Below are positions 1-13,200 of a DNA stretch of 64,000 nt, in pieces. Within the stretch, counting starts at the first letter, position 1, and every line of letters starts with the position of its first letter. Below the pieces are notes generated by a model. It saw only the letters and a program-made list of their open reading frames with translations. It searched no databases and had not been told where the DNA came from. Position numbers and translations under genes: made by a program. The DNA is from Paracyclopina nana (lineage: Eukaryota; Arthropoda; Copepoda; Cyclopoida; Cyclopettidae): assembly GCA_019096065.1 (NCBI GenBank), contig JAGUCH010000003.1:7688001-7752000 (forward strand), written 5' to 3'.

Positions 1-1914
1 GCCCGTTGACAAAAATCCCAAAGCTCCCAATCTATAGTTGATGGTGACAACAACGACTTGTCCATTTGCTGCCAGTTGATGGCCGGGGAACTCATTTCCA
101 GAGCCATAAGCGAATTCGCCATCATGGATGTAGAACATGACGGGGAACTTTTGCCCTTGCCCGCTCTCGATGGAGGGCGTGTAGACATTCAGGTATAAGC
201 AATCTTCATCCATATGAGGTGCATTTTTGGTGGCACCCACAAATCTCACTGGTTGTGGACACACAGGAGCCCAATCGACAGCATCGTAGCTTTGCCAGCC
301 TCGGTGAGGCCGCGGAGGCTGCAACAGCATAAAGTTTTTTGCATTTCACATTTCGACGACTTTAAGGTTGCAAGAAAAAGTAACACATAATGTAGCTTTC
401 TCATAGTTTTGTGCATATATAACTCACCATGAGACGCGCTTCTCCGGTCGGGGGTTGAGCATAGGGAATGCCCAGAAATACCGACACCCGGAATTTCACC
501 TTGTCCACATTAGCTACCCCAGGCCTATCAAATTCAGGCACTCTTGGCCCATCGTAGAGGTACACGTAGAAACCGTTCACTCGCCCGTAATTTGTGTTCA
601 CGGTGACATCTCGTGGCAGGTTCTCGCAGCCAGGCCGACATTCACCTTGGAGCTCTGGTAGCCAGCCACCCAGTATGCCAGGCACTGGAAGGTCATCAGG
701 GTCCCATCTGGGGTCGTAATTGGGATCACGAATACGGTCTCGCTGACGGTCGGGGAAACGCTCGTAGTAACGGTATTTCGAGTCGTAACGGTCCTGCGGA
801 AGCCGCTGTCGATTATTGTTGTACTTGGGTACATTCCTTGGGTCTTGATAGCGAGGATCCGAGAACCTGGGGTCGTTTTCAGGGTCGTAGCTTCCAGGAA
901 TGCTATGATACCGTGGGTCGTAACGGTTCCCATAACGGTCCTGAATATTTGGGTTTTCCCTGGAGAAAAAAAGTATATCGCACTTGAGTGTTTGGATGAT
1001 AAGTGAGAGCCATTTTTCAATGTCAAGCTCATAGTTGGCATATCCGACAGTGCGTGATTCCCCCTTTGTCACACATGAAAAAATTCACAGATTCACTCTG
1101 GCAAAAGTTGGGAGATTTTTGCTAAGCTCTTCTTGAGCTTCTTCAAAATTGCAGCAGCAGAACTACCATATATTCGTACTGCAGAAATTCTAAACGAAAT
1201 TCTCAGGAAAATAATGTAGCTTCTGGCAAACATAAGGGGTCGAAAAAAAGACAGCAATTTCAAAGTTCTGGGTTAAACTGAAAGCTAATTAGCTAAACTT
1301 TAGCCTTACTTGTATGGTTTCCCATTGACGAAGCGAACTTGATCCGATTGTTCGCGCGTTTGTGCAATCCGATATCGGTTGGGATCATCGAATGGAGACC
1401 GAGTGGGCTTTTCACCCGGACGAACGGTTGTCTCCGAGGTCACAATGGGTGCCACTGTGGTCGTTCTTCTGGTTATGATCACATTGCTTCTACTATTGTT
1501 CACTGTAGGGTACGGGTCATATGCGAAAGACACTGGGGGCTTTTCAAGCGGTGATTGCGGTTGCTGTTGGGGAAACTGATTATCCGGTTTGGACTGTGGC
1601 GTTTCCTGGAAGACGTTTCCCGGATTCCGGAAAGCAGAGCCGGGATCAAAGTTTGCAGAGTAGCTCGTGCTTCGATCTGGATATCGCCTGCGAGTCGACT
1701 CAATCTTCTGCTGCTGGTTCATCAAGTCTGCGTTTGTTTGAGATGACGGATCGCTAATTGTCCCGAGCCCCTGGCCTAGTTCTGGCGCCAGGTACGGGTT
1801 GTCCTCTTGATTCGATTGACATTTGGCAGGGATCGAATTGGCCACCAGGAGCAAAAATACCAAAGACAAATAGAGTTGCGAGGAGCAGAGAGCTTGCTTG
1901 GATTTTCTTCTCAT
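1..1914 (-). CDS. Gli: Gliotactin, 5' part (partial at window start)
   Basis: Neuroligin-family, catalytically dead cholinesterase-like adhesion protein; in arthropods it sits at tricellular septate junctions. Exons read on the minus strand: 1310-1914, 428-959, 1-318 (continues outside). Junctions are GT-AG and in frame. Exon 1 encodes a hydrophobic signal peptide (about residues 12-32) and a Ser/Thr/Pro/Gln-rich stretch. Exon 2 encodes a long Arg/Asp/Pro/Tyr-rich linker, then the start of the esterase fold (NTNYGRVNGF, FLGIPYAQPPTGEARLM). Exon 3 has GWQSYDAVDWAPVCPQPVRF, DEDCLYLNVY and the NYRLGALGFLS strand. The usual oxyanion-hole IHGG is IHDG, consistent with a non-enzymatic member. ATG at 1914 is the first in frame before the signal peptide. 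Neuroligin is the alternative; the GATK and CPQPVRF context favours gliotactin. Confidence 0.85.
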
Positions 1915-4218
1915 AGTTAGATGTGTCGGCCCGAAAAAGTTACATTTGGGAACGTTTCGTCATCCACAGACCTGAATTAGGGAAAATCAACATTTCTTTG
2001 ATCATGCGACAGATTGGAAGAGGCCTTTGAGAAGTTTCTTAATTAAGTAGAGGACAAAAAATGTGAGCTTTAATTTTGAATTTTGAGTGCCACCACACTT
2101 TGAGCTGAGGACGTTGAAAAAGGCCCTTAAAATTCAAGTCGACTCTTTTGCATTTGTACTTTGTGGCATTTTCTCTATGAATATTTACAGCTTTGAAAGG
2201 GTTGCACAAAAAAAGAAAGGATTCAAAAACAAGAAAGTGGCCTTGAGAGCTTTTGTTCAGAAAATAACTAAAGAGGATGTGGAAAAATTATTTTTTAAAA
2301 AACGTTGCAAGCTTAGCTTAACTGGCTCATCCTATTGTTTTTTATTTCCTTTTAATTGCCAATTAGCGATGAGAGAACACAACTTTCCAGCTTTGACTGA
2401 CTTTCTCAACTAAGTGTCACTTTATTATTAGGACCAAGAAAAGTTTGTCTCGCCTACATTTACACAGCTGTGCACTATACCTTAATGTCAAAAATGCCAT
2501 CTCAATAATTCAATACTAATTAGAAGTTATGCTGCTTTTTGTCTGCTTTCTTAGCAAAGCCCAAATACGAGCAGAAGAAGGGGTTCAAGGTTTCAAAACT
2601 TCATCATGCATCATCAGTCTTTGTATACCAAGACGATGTGATGCATCCACAGTGGCCGGAGCGTAAAATGGCAGCTTTTTGAGAAAGGCAGCCATGCGCA
2701 GGCATGGCGAGCCTTGGGCTATTTTTGGACATGCCTCTTACCTTTGCGAAAAAATGAAGCTGAAAGTTGGCAAGTTTCGTTGTGTTTTTCAGCTGCCCAA
2801 ATGGATGGGGGCTGCAAATATGTGTGTATTGTAGGCAGTGCACGGTGGGCGTGAGAGTCCAACTGCAAGCACAACTTTGTACCTGGCTTCACTGCATGCA
2901 TGCACACTGGGCTCTACCTGGCTTTTGTCAGTCTCTGTAGTCGCACTACCTGATAGTCCAAAGGACTCAACCTGCGACAATTACACAAAAAATCGGTTAC
3001 ACCCGTCACTTTTTTCTTTAAACTGCCTTATCTCTCACCTTTGCTTTGCGCTCTTCAGCTGATCACTTATTCATGCTGAAAGCCCACTGCATAGATAAGG
3101 CGAAGCAGACTGAGCAAGCAGGCGCTACTGCAATTGCTATCATGATTTAGCCCGATGTCTGGTGCGCATTTCGCGGTTTTCCCTGTGCTTTGATCCACAT
3201 TGGATTTTTCACAGGGTTCAGAGATCCATTTTTAAAGCACCGCATCCAGTGTGGGAAAGCGGAAATGGGGAGCCGCCAGCAGCTCTCAGGTAGTCTCACC
3301 TGATCTGCTATACAGACCTGCTCGCGTTATTGGTGACCCGCGTGATCCTTTCACTTGGAATTTGTTTCATGAAAATGCGCGAGCTAGCAAATTAGTTCAA
3401 CTTTATTGAACTATAGCAAATGAATACTTAGAGAGATCCGCGACCATTCATTCATTAGGAAAGATTTGGGACCTGATGCATCCAAACTGAAGCCGGCAGT
3501 CATTCAACCTCACATTTCCCACTCGTTTAAGGCCGTCTTTAACTTTTAATGCATTTTAAATTGGCAAACTTTGACAGCTTTCGTCCCTCAAAGATTTTCA
3601 GCAATTATTTGCATGCCCTCACGCACGCAAGCTCCATTCAAAACTCGAAGCTAGCCTTTGATGCTTATAATTTGGTCGTAGCAAACCATTCGTGCCATAT
3701 GGTATTCTAAAAGGGTATTATTGACGTCTGCTGGCCAAATAATGATGAAGCATGCTATATGATGATCCCTTTTTATGCCTTTCTATGTTGTTGTGCTTCT
3801 GCTATAGAGACCATTTTTTGCCGCGTTTGAGTTTTCCACCAGAAAGCATAAGCATGCGAGGAATTTCAGCTGCCATACGAATGAGAAAGTGTCCACTGCA
3901 TGCTATTTTTTGGTTCGACTATCCATGCGCATACATGATGGCAATTCATCGATGCAAATCGAATGGACAAGTGAGAATAGGCGTTGCAATATCCATGAAA
4001 AAGCCCTCGTCACAATTACTCGGTCACAATAATAATAAATGTGTTGTGTTCCCATTTTCACATCATTTTACTAGGAAATAGCTTTATTGAAGGGAGTCAC
4101 GTCGAGTCCATAAATATAGTTTCTTTTACTGTTCACATAAATATAGAGGAATCTTCAAAAATGAGATTTACGCAAATACTTTAGTGTCCGTATTTTCAGT
4201 ATGCACATTAGCTGCGAG
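1915..4218. other. Intergenic, no gene recognised
   Basis: 2.3 kb between the 5' end of gliotactin and the 3' end of the GPCR, both on the minus strand. It is AT-rich with no coding-like frame, RNA gene or repeat that I can support. The gliotactin promoter should lie in the part near 1915-2100. Confidence 0.5.
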
Positions 4219-7200
4219 CTACACTCCGGTTCTTTTGTTGGCATCCTGCCTCAAAGAAGGTGTACGACTTCGGCCAGTTGCGGGTGCCACTGTCATGGTG
4301 GAATGATTTCCTTGGAATTGCTCTTCTTCTGAGGGAGGCGTCGTGTTGAACCACTTGCGAAAATTGAAAAGCCTCTGCAAGCGTTGGCTGTGCTTCGCGA
4401 AATAAATGTAGAAATTGGCCGAGCAAGCAAAGGTCAATAAAAAGTGGCTTATGTTGGTCATTCGAGATATCCAAGTCGGCCATGGGATTGTGTCAGGATG
4501 GTAATCCTGGAATGGCGCAAAGAAAAAACCAATTATAGTGCCATGCAATTGCCACAAACTGAAATGGACTTTTAATATATCCCATCTATACAAGTTCTAT
4601 GGGATGCACTTCCCAAGGGAGCTGGATTAATTTCCGAAATCAAAAAGAAGAATTGGAAAGCCCCTCTTAACCAGCTTTTTTCAGGTCGATCTTTGCACAA
4701 ATTGAAAAGCTCACGTCACATTTGCGCGATCAGGAGCTTATTTGAGCGAGATAAATTGCCGGCTTAGCGCTTTTTTGCGCTATAAGGAACGATGGCGTCT
4801 GTTACGTAGTACAGTCAGCGCACCCTAGCGTGAAAAGCCGTGTAGTATGTTCACTACAGAGGCAGCTAAATAGCAATTCGAAATTTGCCAAAAAATTAGC
4901 CTTTCCATATGATTTCTGGAAAATTTGGTTAATAATATTTGTTCCCTATTATATTTCATGCTACCAAGTTAAAAAAAAACCAGGCCGATCAGCAGAAAAA
5001 AGCGGGAAAATGCTAAAGTTCTTCATTTGCAATGTATTTTGAAATTTTCCGCCTTTTTTAGCCCAATCAGAGCAGAGTTAAATAATGTTGGCTTTTATAG
5101 CGCTACCAGATAAAAACTTTTTTCATTACGTAATGAGTGATTCGGGCTGTTTTATGAAAATACTGGCAACTTTTAGCAGCTTTTGAGTGCGTAACCTTAA
5201 AATATTTTTTCACACTTTTCCGTCAAAGCGTCATGCGTAAACAGCTGTACTACCTTACAGTGGCGCCATCTAGCATGATAAATTTCAAAATCAGCTCTTA
5301 TACACCTCGAGCACGCATTAGCAGCTATATAGGGCAAAAATAAAAATCGTTAGTAGAATTACGATCAAGCCAGGAAGGAGAGCTTGCAATGCGAAGCTTC
5401 TCCTTCTTTTGATGTTTTCCTTCTTTGTCAAGTCCCATTGCTTTGACGGGAGATTTTCAACCCAGCATTCCAGTTCTCAACTTACCACAAGGTAGGTTTG
5501 CACCATCTCGTAGATGTTGGGCACGATTTTGACGCTGTGGCAGATTAGGAAGACAAACACCATGTAGATGGAGATCTTGGCCAAAACCACTTCTCTCCTG
5601 CGCAAATCACTCACGCCGTGGCCCGAAACGATGGCGTTTTCGCTGTTTGCCTGAACCACTGAGGACCTATGGCTATTATTGGCATGCTCCACTGACAGCA
5701 AGTTGTTGCTGCATTTTCGCACACTCTCCAACCGGGTCAGCAAATTGGGATTCTCAGGTGAAGCCGCCTGAGGGTCAGGCGCATTATTGGCTGGCATAAG
5801 CTGAGCCATTTCCAAATTGTTCTCTGAAGCTTTGAAATTGGAAGCTGCCCCACTTCCGTTGCGAATGCGAACAATGGTTGATTGATTTCTCGATTTTCTG
5901 CTGTTGAAACACACTCGTACTTGCATGTTGTTGAGCGTTTGCTCGAATTCCAGTACTTTGTCGTACGTGCGGATGTTGAGCACAACTAGCAACACGAATG
6001 GAACCAGAATCTATTCCAAAAAAGATGTGGGTAAAGAGTGCAGTTTTCTTACGTTTCATATAAACATTTCACTTGCAGAGGTGAGTGTCCTGCTTACAAA
6101 ACATAAATGCTTCAAAATTATCTTTCGTAATTCAGTTTCCCACAGTTGTTGTATATGAATGATGTGGAGTTGAGCTAATTGCTAATTATTGCGAAACGAG
6201 GCTCAGACCATGAATATTAAATTTGTCGCAAATGCTAGATGAAAACTTTTGCCTCCTGGATATGGAGTAAATGGGCTTTTTTCAAAAGTGCATTTTCGTG
6301 CTGTATGGCATAGATCAAGTTTACGTGACCTCACCCAAAATTGCTTTGGGCGATGCAGAATTAAATTGAAAGAAAACCAGAATACCAAGCATGCTATGAA
6401 GTGTTTTTGCTTCTTTTTCAATGAATAACATTACCTGCACAATGAGGTTGAGCCACAGAATATAGACTCTAATGTAAATGCGGTTGGTCCTCAGCGAAGT
6501 GGCTGCAATGCTGATTTTGTAGCGCAAATTGGAGTTCTCATCGAGGTCGGGCACCGTCACATTGCCCACTTGATTATTCGTGCAATTTCCGATGTATTCA
6601 TCGTAGATGGGCAGGGGCTCGATATCAGAGCAGTTGACTGACTTCATCACAATGTCTTCCTTCACGTACAGCTCAAAGAACTTGGGCAAGTTGTACAGGA
6701 GTGTGAAGATAACCACCGGCAAAACAAAGGCCTTGCTCGTGAAGGCTCTCCTACGAAAAGTGAAAAAATAATTAATGAAGGCCTCCTATTTTTAGTCAGC
6801 TTCCTTCGTCTTATAACCACCAACTTCATTAATGTGTCCCTCTCTCCCTCCTTTTTGGCAAATCTCTTTGGCAAAATGTGCGTTGCACTTTTAATTGGCT
6901 TGAGTAACTAAGAGCACAAAAACTGGCTTACACCTTTGTCAACATCATGTTTTATGAAAGCAATGCCAGCTTTCTTGTCGTACTTTTCATGCAAAGGATT
7001 TAAGATCAAAGTTTCTTTTGATCTCCAAGGCAATGAGAATGTCAGCAGGAAAAAGTTGGCAATTATCAGTTGAAGCAAAGAAATATCAAATATGCTTTGA
7101 TCTACAATCCTACTGTACCAGCACAAAAATGCAATTTTTTAGCTATAGTTTTATAAAGTATAGTTGTTAAAATACACGCTGTAGCCTTCATCTTGTCCAT

Positions 7201-10200
7201 AAATTACCTCTATCGCAAGAGGCCATCAAGCCAAGTTAGCTCATAAAAAATGTACTGTGAGACTTACCTATGTTTGAGAAAGGGATAGCAAACAGCCAGG
7301 AATCTTTCAATTGTCAGAGCCAAAGTACAGTAGACGCTTCCCATCAGGCCCACATGTGCAATAGGAAGCAGGTAGGGCAGTAGGTAGATCCTGTAGACGA
7401 CGTCGTATTCCGCTATGAATTTAGAGAGCGAGAACAGCAGCACTGAGCAGACCACATACATCTGAAATAAACCATATGGCTCAATTACGACAGGACCACT
7501 TTGTTGAATCAACAACTTTTAAGTCCCCCCAAGAGAGCCTTTTGTAATGCGTCTGAACCTTTCAAAGCCATAATCTGCTTTGCTAGCAGACACATTTGTA
7601 TTAAGCTATGTATCATAATTTTGAGGACTTTAACGTACTTTAAAAATACCTATAATGATAACTAAAAGTGGCACACTGCTTATTTTATGAGTAGCAACTT
7701 AACTTAATTTTGCAATTAAGGAATTAGCCAGGTATGTGAATATGCAAAACCATCAAATTAATAAGCTGTGGTCGAGCTCGGCACGAGCTATACAAACTTT
7801 ACTCAGCCTTCATTCATAATTAAGTACTTTACATTTATGTAATGCATTGGTATTTATTATATTTGCTTGTAATTCTGATGCCTAGTCGCTAATTGATTAA
7901 TTAACGAGCTCGTTAGAAAATTGCAGCATTTGTCGTGAGAGGAGTAGAAGTGCTCAGCAAATATTTTTATTCAAACAAAAAGTGGCCCACTGCTTTTTAA
8001 GCATGGCGCAGTACGAACTAGCTACGTGTGAGCACATCTCATATTCAAAGATCTTCTGAGGATATTCACGCAAGCTCACGAAGCTGGAGATACTGCTACG
8101 CTCATTTGGTACTTATTCTGTGTAGTAGGTCGAGATATACTACTGTGACTTATCAAGCCACTACTCGTATCTAGGCTACGTCAAGCGGGGACGGGCCTGG
8201 AGGCTAGCAGAGGTCAGTCTTTGGGCCGCAGACAACACGTGTCAATGCGGTGAATTTATTTCCTTTACTGATGATCACACTATACTACTCGTTATACTAC
8301 CGCGCGTCCGAGGCGAGCGCGCGCAGCGAGCGGTCGACCCGTAGGCCGACACGCTCCCTGCTACATCACCCCACGCTAGAAGGTTACTGTGTCCTCGCAG
8401 TGACGGCTTGAGTCAAGTCTAGCAGGGAGCCTCGAGGGGGACCCTCCATGGCGGGAGCGCTGGGCTGGGTCCCATTCGCGTCAACCATGCGTGCCTGGGG
8501 AAGGGTCTGCTGAAGGACCCCGTATAGATCCGTGTATTGCTGGTGAATCGTACGGATCTGGGCTTGGAGGTCCTGATATGCTTGGGTCTCCTTGTCGGGC
8601 CGCGTCCACCGGCGGAGAGCCTTGAGGGGCGATGTCGACTTGTCTGGAGCATCCAAAGGGTCTTTCTCTCCCGTTTCCGAACCATCTTGCACAGTGAAGT
8701 CACTGAGCTCGGTGGCCGCTCGTTCTCGGTGGTCTCGCTTCCAGCGAGGTCGGCGCCGGAAATCCGGGTGGCCATCATCCTCATCGTCGTCGCCAGGGAA
8801 CAAGGGTCCGTCGTTACCCAGGTTGGCTACCATGCGCCAGGGGAGTTCGACAGCCATGAAGGCAGTGTGCCACAGGCCATACATCAACCACCACCCCAGT
8901 CCCCGGCGGCGATACAGGATGATCATACGGATGATAGAGCCTAGGATGATCTTGATGAGGCCCAGGATCACCAAACCTCCGGTCATGTAGCTCCAGTATT
9001 TCCCCACGGTCGAAAAGAAGGGGATGAGGGCGTTGCCCACCTGGTCAACCATCATGTCGATGTCGTCCTCGGACCAGAGGGTGGTGGCCCCCGATCCGCG
9101 TGCGAAGCTGTTCCTCAGGACGTTGGACGTCAGAGTGGTGACCACGGCCTCGCGCGCGTGGTACAGCTGCAGGTAGAGGGCGTGCTCGGCCTGCTGCTGG
9201 GCGGAGTAGATACCACCTCCTAGGCCCCGACCGATCTCGTAGGGCGTCCATGTTGTCGATCGGAGGTGGGGTCCAATTGCGATGGCGGCGTGCAGGAGTG
9301 GATGCTAGGAGTAGCACACATCCAGTGTCCCTGGATCCTCCACTTCACAGGCGTGATGGCGTCGCAGGGTATGATGCTGGGCCGGTCCACCAAGATGAAG
9401 GAGAGGGGATCCGCGAACCGGGAGTGGTTCCCGACCAACACGGGGATCTCCTGCGTGCAGTTAGGGAAGGCACGCGTCATGGCCTGCATCGGGTAGCAGC
9501 TGGTGATGTAGGCGACCGCCCCAGCCCGGGTGACCAAATGGCCGGGCCCGTGGGAGTCAAGCGTGGCGTAGGAGGACCCACCGCTGGCCATGTCCTGCAG
9601 CTTGGTGTGCAGGATGCTCCGCTCATTCTTGCAGATGAGGTCCTGCAGGAATTTGAACCGGTCGTCGAGATGCAGGGCGTGCTCGGCGTGCAGGAAAGCC
9701 AGTTGGGTTTGCACGTGAGCGTGGTGGACCTCTTCCGTCAGGTGGGTCGGCGCGGCGATGGGAGCCTCGCCCGGGCGGAGAAGGACGACTGCAAAGTCCC
9801 TCAGCTGAGTCCGGAAGACCCGCCGCTGGCAGGTCGACTGGACCCCCTTAAGGACAAATCCTGCGTACCTGGATTCCTCTTCGCGGGCAATCAGGAGCAG
9901 ATCCCCCACCTGACCTAGCATGGTGGAGTTCTGGTGCGGGTATAGCGAAGCGGGCCCTTGATAGACCTCAGAGGTCTCTTCCATGCAGGTGGTGTCATGA
10001 GCTTCCCATACCATGGTGCCTTCGAGCGTGTCGTGGACGATCTTGTCCCGGTAGTTGGCCACGATGTGATTATCGAACACCACTCGTCCAGAGCTGGTGT
10101 GCAGTTTTCCATAGACAGCGGTGACAAGGGCGTCGATCCGGGTCTGCTCGTAAGAGCGGTGATACATGACACCGTTGTGGCTGAATGACATGGTCCTGCA

Positions 10201-13200
10201 TCGGTGGTCTCCGTCAAGACCTCCTCGAGAGAAGTAAGCCAGGTTGGCGGGCACGTTGAGGGTCACATTCACCCGTTGGCCCTCGACGATCAGGTAGCCC
10301 CGTTCCACCGCCTTGCGGCAGGCCTGGGGCGACACGGTATAGGGCTGGTGGTAAGCAACGATCTGGGACCCATAGCTGACGCTGTCGAACCCGCATCTGG
10401 TCACTTCGCGGGTCAGGGTCACGTGGCAACGGTGGGCGGCGACGGGTTTGGTCGTCGCAGTCTGCAGCACCTGCACGGTGATGTTGACAGCCGATTCATA
10501 GGTGGTGCCGATATCATCGCATTCGTCCGGGTCATTCAAGTCGACGCTCTCGTGGGTTGATTTTGGTGACTCGCAGTCAAACACCGTGAAGGTGGCAGCC
10601 GGGTCTTCAGGTGGTCCGTCTCCTCCTTCCTGTAGAGCAGGTTGAGGCCGGGGTTGTGCGCTTGGCACCTCGAGTAGTAGTGTGAACGTCATCAGTATTG
10701 TGAAGTACATTGCTTCTGGAAAAGAGAGTAAAGGAAACGTGTTGACATGCTGCCTCATTATTGTACACCTGCCGGTTTGTGCTGCTATTATTTCTTTATT
10801 AATTGCGCTTTCTTTCAAGCCGCAGAATTTTCAAAGTATACTTAGGGGGGCCCCCAAAATTTTGCGGCCGTCTTTTTGTTGTGCTGCTCATTCGTCTGTT
10901 ATTCTGTGCTTGAAGCACTGCTCGAATTTGTTGGTGTAGCAAAATCATCATTCTCGGAATCGCTCATTTCAGGCAGTGGCCTGAATTGTGGCATCGTGAC
11001 CGTAGGCTGTGCTACCAGGGGTCTGTATGGCGGCATATTGATTGGTGCCAGCGGAGGTAGCTCTGGGTCTGGTTGATCTGATTTTTGGCCTGAGCGTGAT
11101 CTGGTTCTGGTTGCAGGAGATGATGCTCCATGGGCAACCTCAACTTCGGCCCCCAGGAAATCTGCTGTTTCTTGTTGCAGCATTTCCGCCTGGGTCCTAC
11201 GTTTGCGGTACCGTGTTTCCCGAGGTGACGGTGCTGATACCGTTTCGTGGCCGGTTGTTGGGAGCTCGATGTTGTTCTCACTGTCGCCTTCATCATCGGA
11301 AGGGAGCGCAACATCTTCAGCAAACTCATCACCTCGCATGGATAGATCTGCATTGGCTGGCGGCGGGTTGCCGGCATTGCCATCGTGGGCATCTTCCGCC
11401 GTTGCCCGGTACAATTTGAGCCTGTCGATCGAGACGACCTCGGACTTCTTTCGAATCCATGAGGGGTCAGGCAAGATCTCGAAGGTCACGTCGTTGACCT
11501 TCCTAAGTATGGTCCAGGGGCCTGACCAGAAGGTTTGGAGCTTCCTGGAGATGTGGCGGGCCACGGTGGGCGTGTACAGCCACACCTGTTGCCCCGGGAC
11601 ATACGTCGTTTTGTCCTTGTGGTAGGCCATCCTTTGTCGGTGGATCGATGTGGCCATGTTCTTTCGGGCCCATTCATGGGCTGCCTGGATTCGAGCCTTG
11701 AGGGCCTGGGCAACTTGCCCGGCCTCAGAGGCCTCTCTCAGAAGTGGTTGGGGGTCTCCAAACAGAAGGTCCAGTTGCGAGGTGGCAGGCCGCCCAAATA
11801 GCAATTCATACGGGGCGTAGCCGGTCATGCGGCATTTGGTGGTGCGCATGATAAACAGGGCGACGGGCAGTACTTCCTTCCAGCGGGATGGTCGCCCGCA
11901 GACCAGTTTGGCCAGGAGGCCGTTGAGGTCCCGGTGGGCCCGTTCAACCCAGTTAGACTTAGGGTTGTAGGCCGGCGTGGTAGAGTGCCTGACACCTAGT
12001 GCTTTGGCTACTTGCTGGAACAGGGCGGCGGTGAAGTGGGTGCCTCGGTCAGAATGGAGGTTCTCCATTAGCCCATATCGCGGGATGATCTCTGAGGTCA
12101 GGAACCTCACGGCGGTGTCAGCGTTGGCCGAGGCGCATGGGAAAGCCTCGATCCATCGGCTGAAGAGGTCACGTACGGTGAAGAGGTACTGATGTCCGTC
12201 GACAGGGGGCTTGAGGGGCCCCACGTAGTCGATGGCAACCCTTTGCCAGGGATAGCCCGCCCGGTGAGAATGTAGTGAGTGACGTTGGTCCGCGGTCTCC
12301 GGCTGATGTTTCTGGCAGGTGCGGCAGGTGGCCACGACCTCCGCGGCAACTCGGGTGGCGTTGGGCATGTAGAACCGGCGGGAGACCCGGTCAACAGTGG
12401 TGTCTCTGCCCTGATGACCCATGGTTTCGTGAATGTGCCTCACTAGCCCTTCTTCCGAGGATCGAGGAACCACGACCAGGTGGCGAGCCTCTCGGCCTTG
12501 TCCTTCTTCCTTCTTGTACCGAAGGAGACCTTGATCATCCAGGTAGAGGCTGTCAAAGAGGCCCAGCAGGATCTTGCCTCGATGGGAGGCGGCCTCTTTG
12601 TGCTCAGGGCTCGGTCGGCTCTGCTGGCTGATCAGTCGCCGCACCAGTTGCAAATCCTCGTCCTCTGTTTGCCCCTGGATCCACTCGGCGGGGTTGGCCA
12701 TGTCCAGGGCAGCCTCGGCCGAGGCTATCATCGCTTGGACGCCCGCGCAGCTCTCATTGGACACGTCCGTGCCCTCGGTGTCGGTGACGTGCTCGGCGCG
12801 ACTCAGGGCGTCGGCGTTGGCGTGCTTGGTTCCGGCCCGGTGGACGACCTTGAAGTCAAACTGGCTGATGGTCTCCAGCCACCTGGCAAGCATGCTACGG
12901 GGCTCCTCCATGGTGCGAATCCATTGCAGGGCGGCATGGTCCGTGCGGAGGATGAAAGGCCGATATTGGAGGTAATACCGCCACTTGCGCAGCCAGATGA
13001 TGACGGCAGCGAGTTCCCCTTGGGTGGCGGAGTAGTTAGCCTGGCTCCGGGTCAGCTTCTTGGCCCCAAAGAGGATGACTCGCTCCTTTCCCCCTTGTAC
13101 TTGCGACAGGACGGCCCCCACGCACTGGTTGTCCCCGCTCCAGTCGGTATCCAGGATGAATGGCTGCGGGCTCTCAAAATCGGGGAAAGCCAGGATGGGC

